From Antedon bifida (lineage: Eukaryota > Echinodermata > Crinoidea > Comatulida > Antedonidae): DNA of 64,000 nucleotides. The notes beneath the pieces were generated by a model. The model searched no databases, was not told where the DNA came from, and worked only from the letters and a program-made list of their open reading frames with translations. The stretch is taken from assembly GCA_963402885.1 (NCBI GenBank), contig OY727094.1:11658501-11722500 (forward strand), written 5' to 3'. Of the stretch, positions 62,663 through 64,000 are shown in pieces; the stretch's first letter is position 1; each line of letters starts with the position of its first letter. The position numbers and the translations under genes are program-made.

Positions 62663-62975
62663 ATCATAAACAAGGACGGATCCAGCCTTCTAGTAAAGGG
62701 GGGAGGGGGACGCAACCAGTCACCAAGTACACGAGGCACAGGTGGGACCTGTGGTGAAGCAAATTTTGTTAAATGACACCCCCAGACAGTTGGAAATGGT
62801 ATTCCCGCACGTAAAATGTATGATAAATGGCACCTATAGTTGGCCGGAAATGACACTCCCATAGCGTATTAACAATTGGTAAAAAGATCGTAGTCTACTT
62901 TTTCCGCTGGTAAACACACGTTCAATGCGACCATCAGGAGGAATTCCCTGATAAAGGTACTTCCGGTACGGTAAT
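62663..62975. repeat. Dispersed repeat, diverged partner of 58,370-58,640
   Basis: GGACGGATCCAGCCTTCTAG starts it; GCAAATTTTGTTAAATGACA and AAGGTACTTCCGGTACGGTA match the other copy. No open frame of interest. A retro- or DNA-element fragment of unknown type. Confidence 0.7.
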
Positions 62976-63611
62976 AGAGAGCTTTCAAAGTGGCGACGCG
63001 AGACACGGAAGTCAGTCAACCATGGATACCGTTGCATGCCTTTCACGTCACAAATTATAAACTGTTTCATCATGATCGCATTTCCCTACTAGTTGTCTTT
63101 AGGCCTAATTTAAGACATTGTCATCACACAACAGTTCTTAAATATCTTTCTAAATAAAATACAATCAATAGTACAAGTCGTGTCTTCCAGGCAACGCCAA
63201 ATCAGTCGAATCCCGTCTCGTGATGAGCAGGCCGAACAAACCGCATACGCAGTAGGATTTCACCGTCTTTTGCATCTCGATAAACGGCGCGTCATGTGTT
63301 TTGAAAGCTGCCTATTAACTACTTTTAAAAAATGACGCGACTTCAAATTGATCATGTTGCCCTATACCACTCATATGACATCGCTGTATTAAAGGTCCAG
63401 TGTGTTGTCACAGGAGCCAGTAAATCAAATGGTTGTTATTAAGTATATCAGTAAGGATGTAAGTGACATCGTTAGGTAAATTGTGGAATTATACCAGCCA
63501 AATGAGCGAATAAAATGAGTAGAAGCCCCCAAAGACAGTATTTTATTTATTGTTGCTATTATGGATGAGACCGGAGACATGGAGGGTATTCGTGGAACAT
63601 GCGCTCCCCTA

Positions 63612-63865
63612 GGGAGGCCAAGATAATTGGATGAAGATCCAATGGAAAGGAAAGCGCTCCCCTAGCCGAACATGTGTATTTGGATGAAGATCCCTTTTTT
63701 TCTTTTTTTTTGATACATGAAGCAGCGGCAGGGAGGCCTGGAGAATTTCATGAAGATCCAATGGGAAGATAAGCGCTCCCCTAGTTGAACATGTGTATTT
63801 GGATGAAGATCCATTTTTTTTTTTTTTTTCAACATGAAGCAACAGCAGGGAGGCCATGATAATTG
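63612..63865. repeat. Minisatellite, period 117-119 bp, about 2.2 units
   Basis: GGGAGGCC starts units at 63,612, 63,731 and 63,848. Each contains ATGAAGATCCAATGG, AAGCGCTCCCCTAG, ACATGTGTATTTGGATGAAG and a poly-T run of 9-15. The open minus-strand frame here only reads the repeat. Confidence 0.85.
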
Positions 63866-64000
63866 GATGAAGATGAAGCATGACCATTAATAATTGTGTA
63901 TAATTAAATATATTTTTAAATATATATATTGTTAGATTATTTAATTCAATCATGATCATAATAAAAAGTTTACACAGTGAAGATATAATATTGAATATTT

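Noticed and set aside
63609-63959. 116-codon minus-strand open frame
   Set aside because: Reads a minisatellite with poly-T runs (lysine runs in translation).

Overview
The window looks like nuclear DNA of an animal. It is AT-rich, has short exons with GT-AG introns, and is full of retroelements, short inverted-repeat elements and tRNA-derived repeats. Frequent TAGGCCTAG-type words, several repeat families of a kind common in marine invertebrates, and an ankyrin-ROC-COR gene together suggest an invertebrate deuterostome, most likely an echinoderm. The taxon is an inference; nothing here proves it.

The one host gene I can support lies on the minus strand between 49,066 and 5,843. It encodes a ROCO-family GTPase: ankyrin repeats (exons at 48,968-49,066, 23,507-23,617, 16,957-17,067 and 14,736-14,846), a linker (13,431-13,515), a ROC GTPase domain (12,412-12,577 down to 9,247-9,435), a COR domain (7,920-8,162 down to 6,440-6,727) and a short cysteine-containing C-terminus (6,153-6,233 and 5,851-6,061, with a stop at 5,843). 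All exon junctions I placed keep the reading frame, giving 816 residues without a visible start codon; the 5' end is not identified.

1-5,540 is downstream sequence made of tandem repeats (periods about 152, 160-178 and 141 bp), a LINE 3' fragment and one inverted-repeat element. 5,541-5,710 is a long foldback just past the stop codon with an AATAAA in its loop. 5,843-14,850 holds the GTPase-coding exons, with small transposons in the introns. 14,736-23,770 is a segmental duplication of an ankyrin exon pair plus introns, with one intact pair, one half-decayed pair and a further exon remnant; one copy carries a 1.2-kb insertion absent from the other.

23,618-48,967 is a 25-kb intron packed with mobile DNA: three tRNA-like or related repeats, a TTAA-flanked element, a broken CR1/L2-like LINE (minus, 30,186-33,500), a BEL/Pao LTR retrotransposon with identical 250-bp LTRs (33,768-39,689), an L1/Tx1-type ORF1 remnant, a 2,054-bp terminal-inverted-repeat element whose empty site is preserved in a paralogous repeat 2.4 kb away, and another LINE remnant. 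49,067-64,000 has no gene I can support; it holds a possible 1.9-kb inverted-repeat element with a nested SINE, an L1/Tx1-like LINE 3' half (55,886-57,786), and further minisatellites and dispersed repeats.
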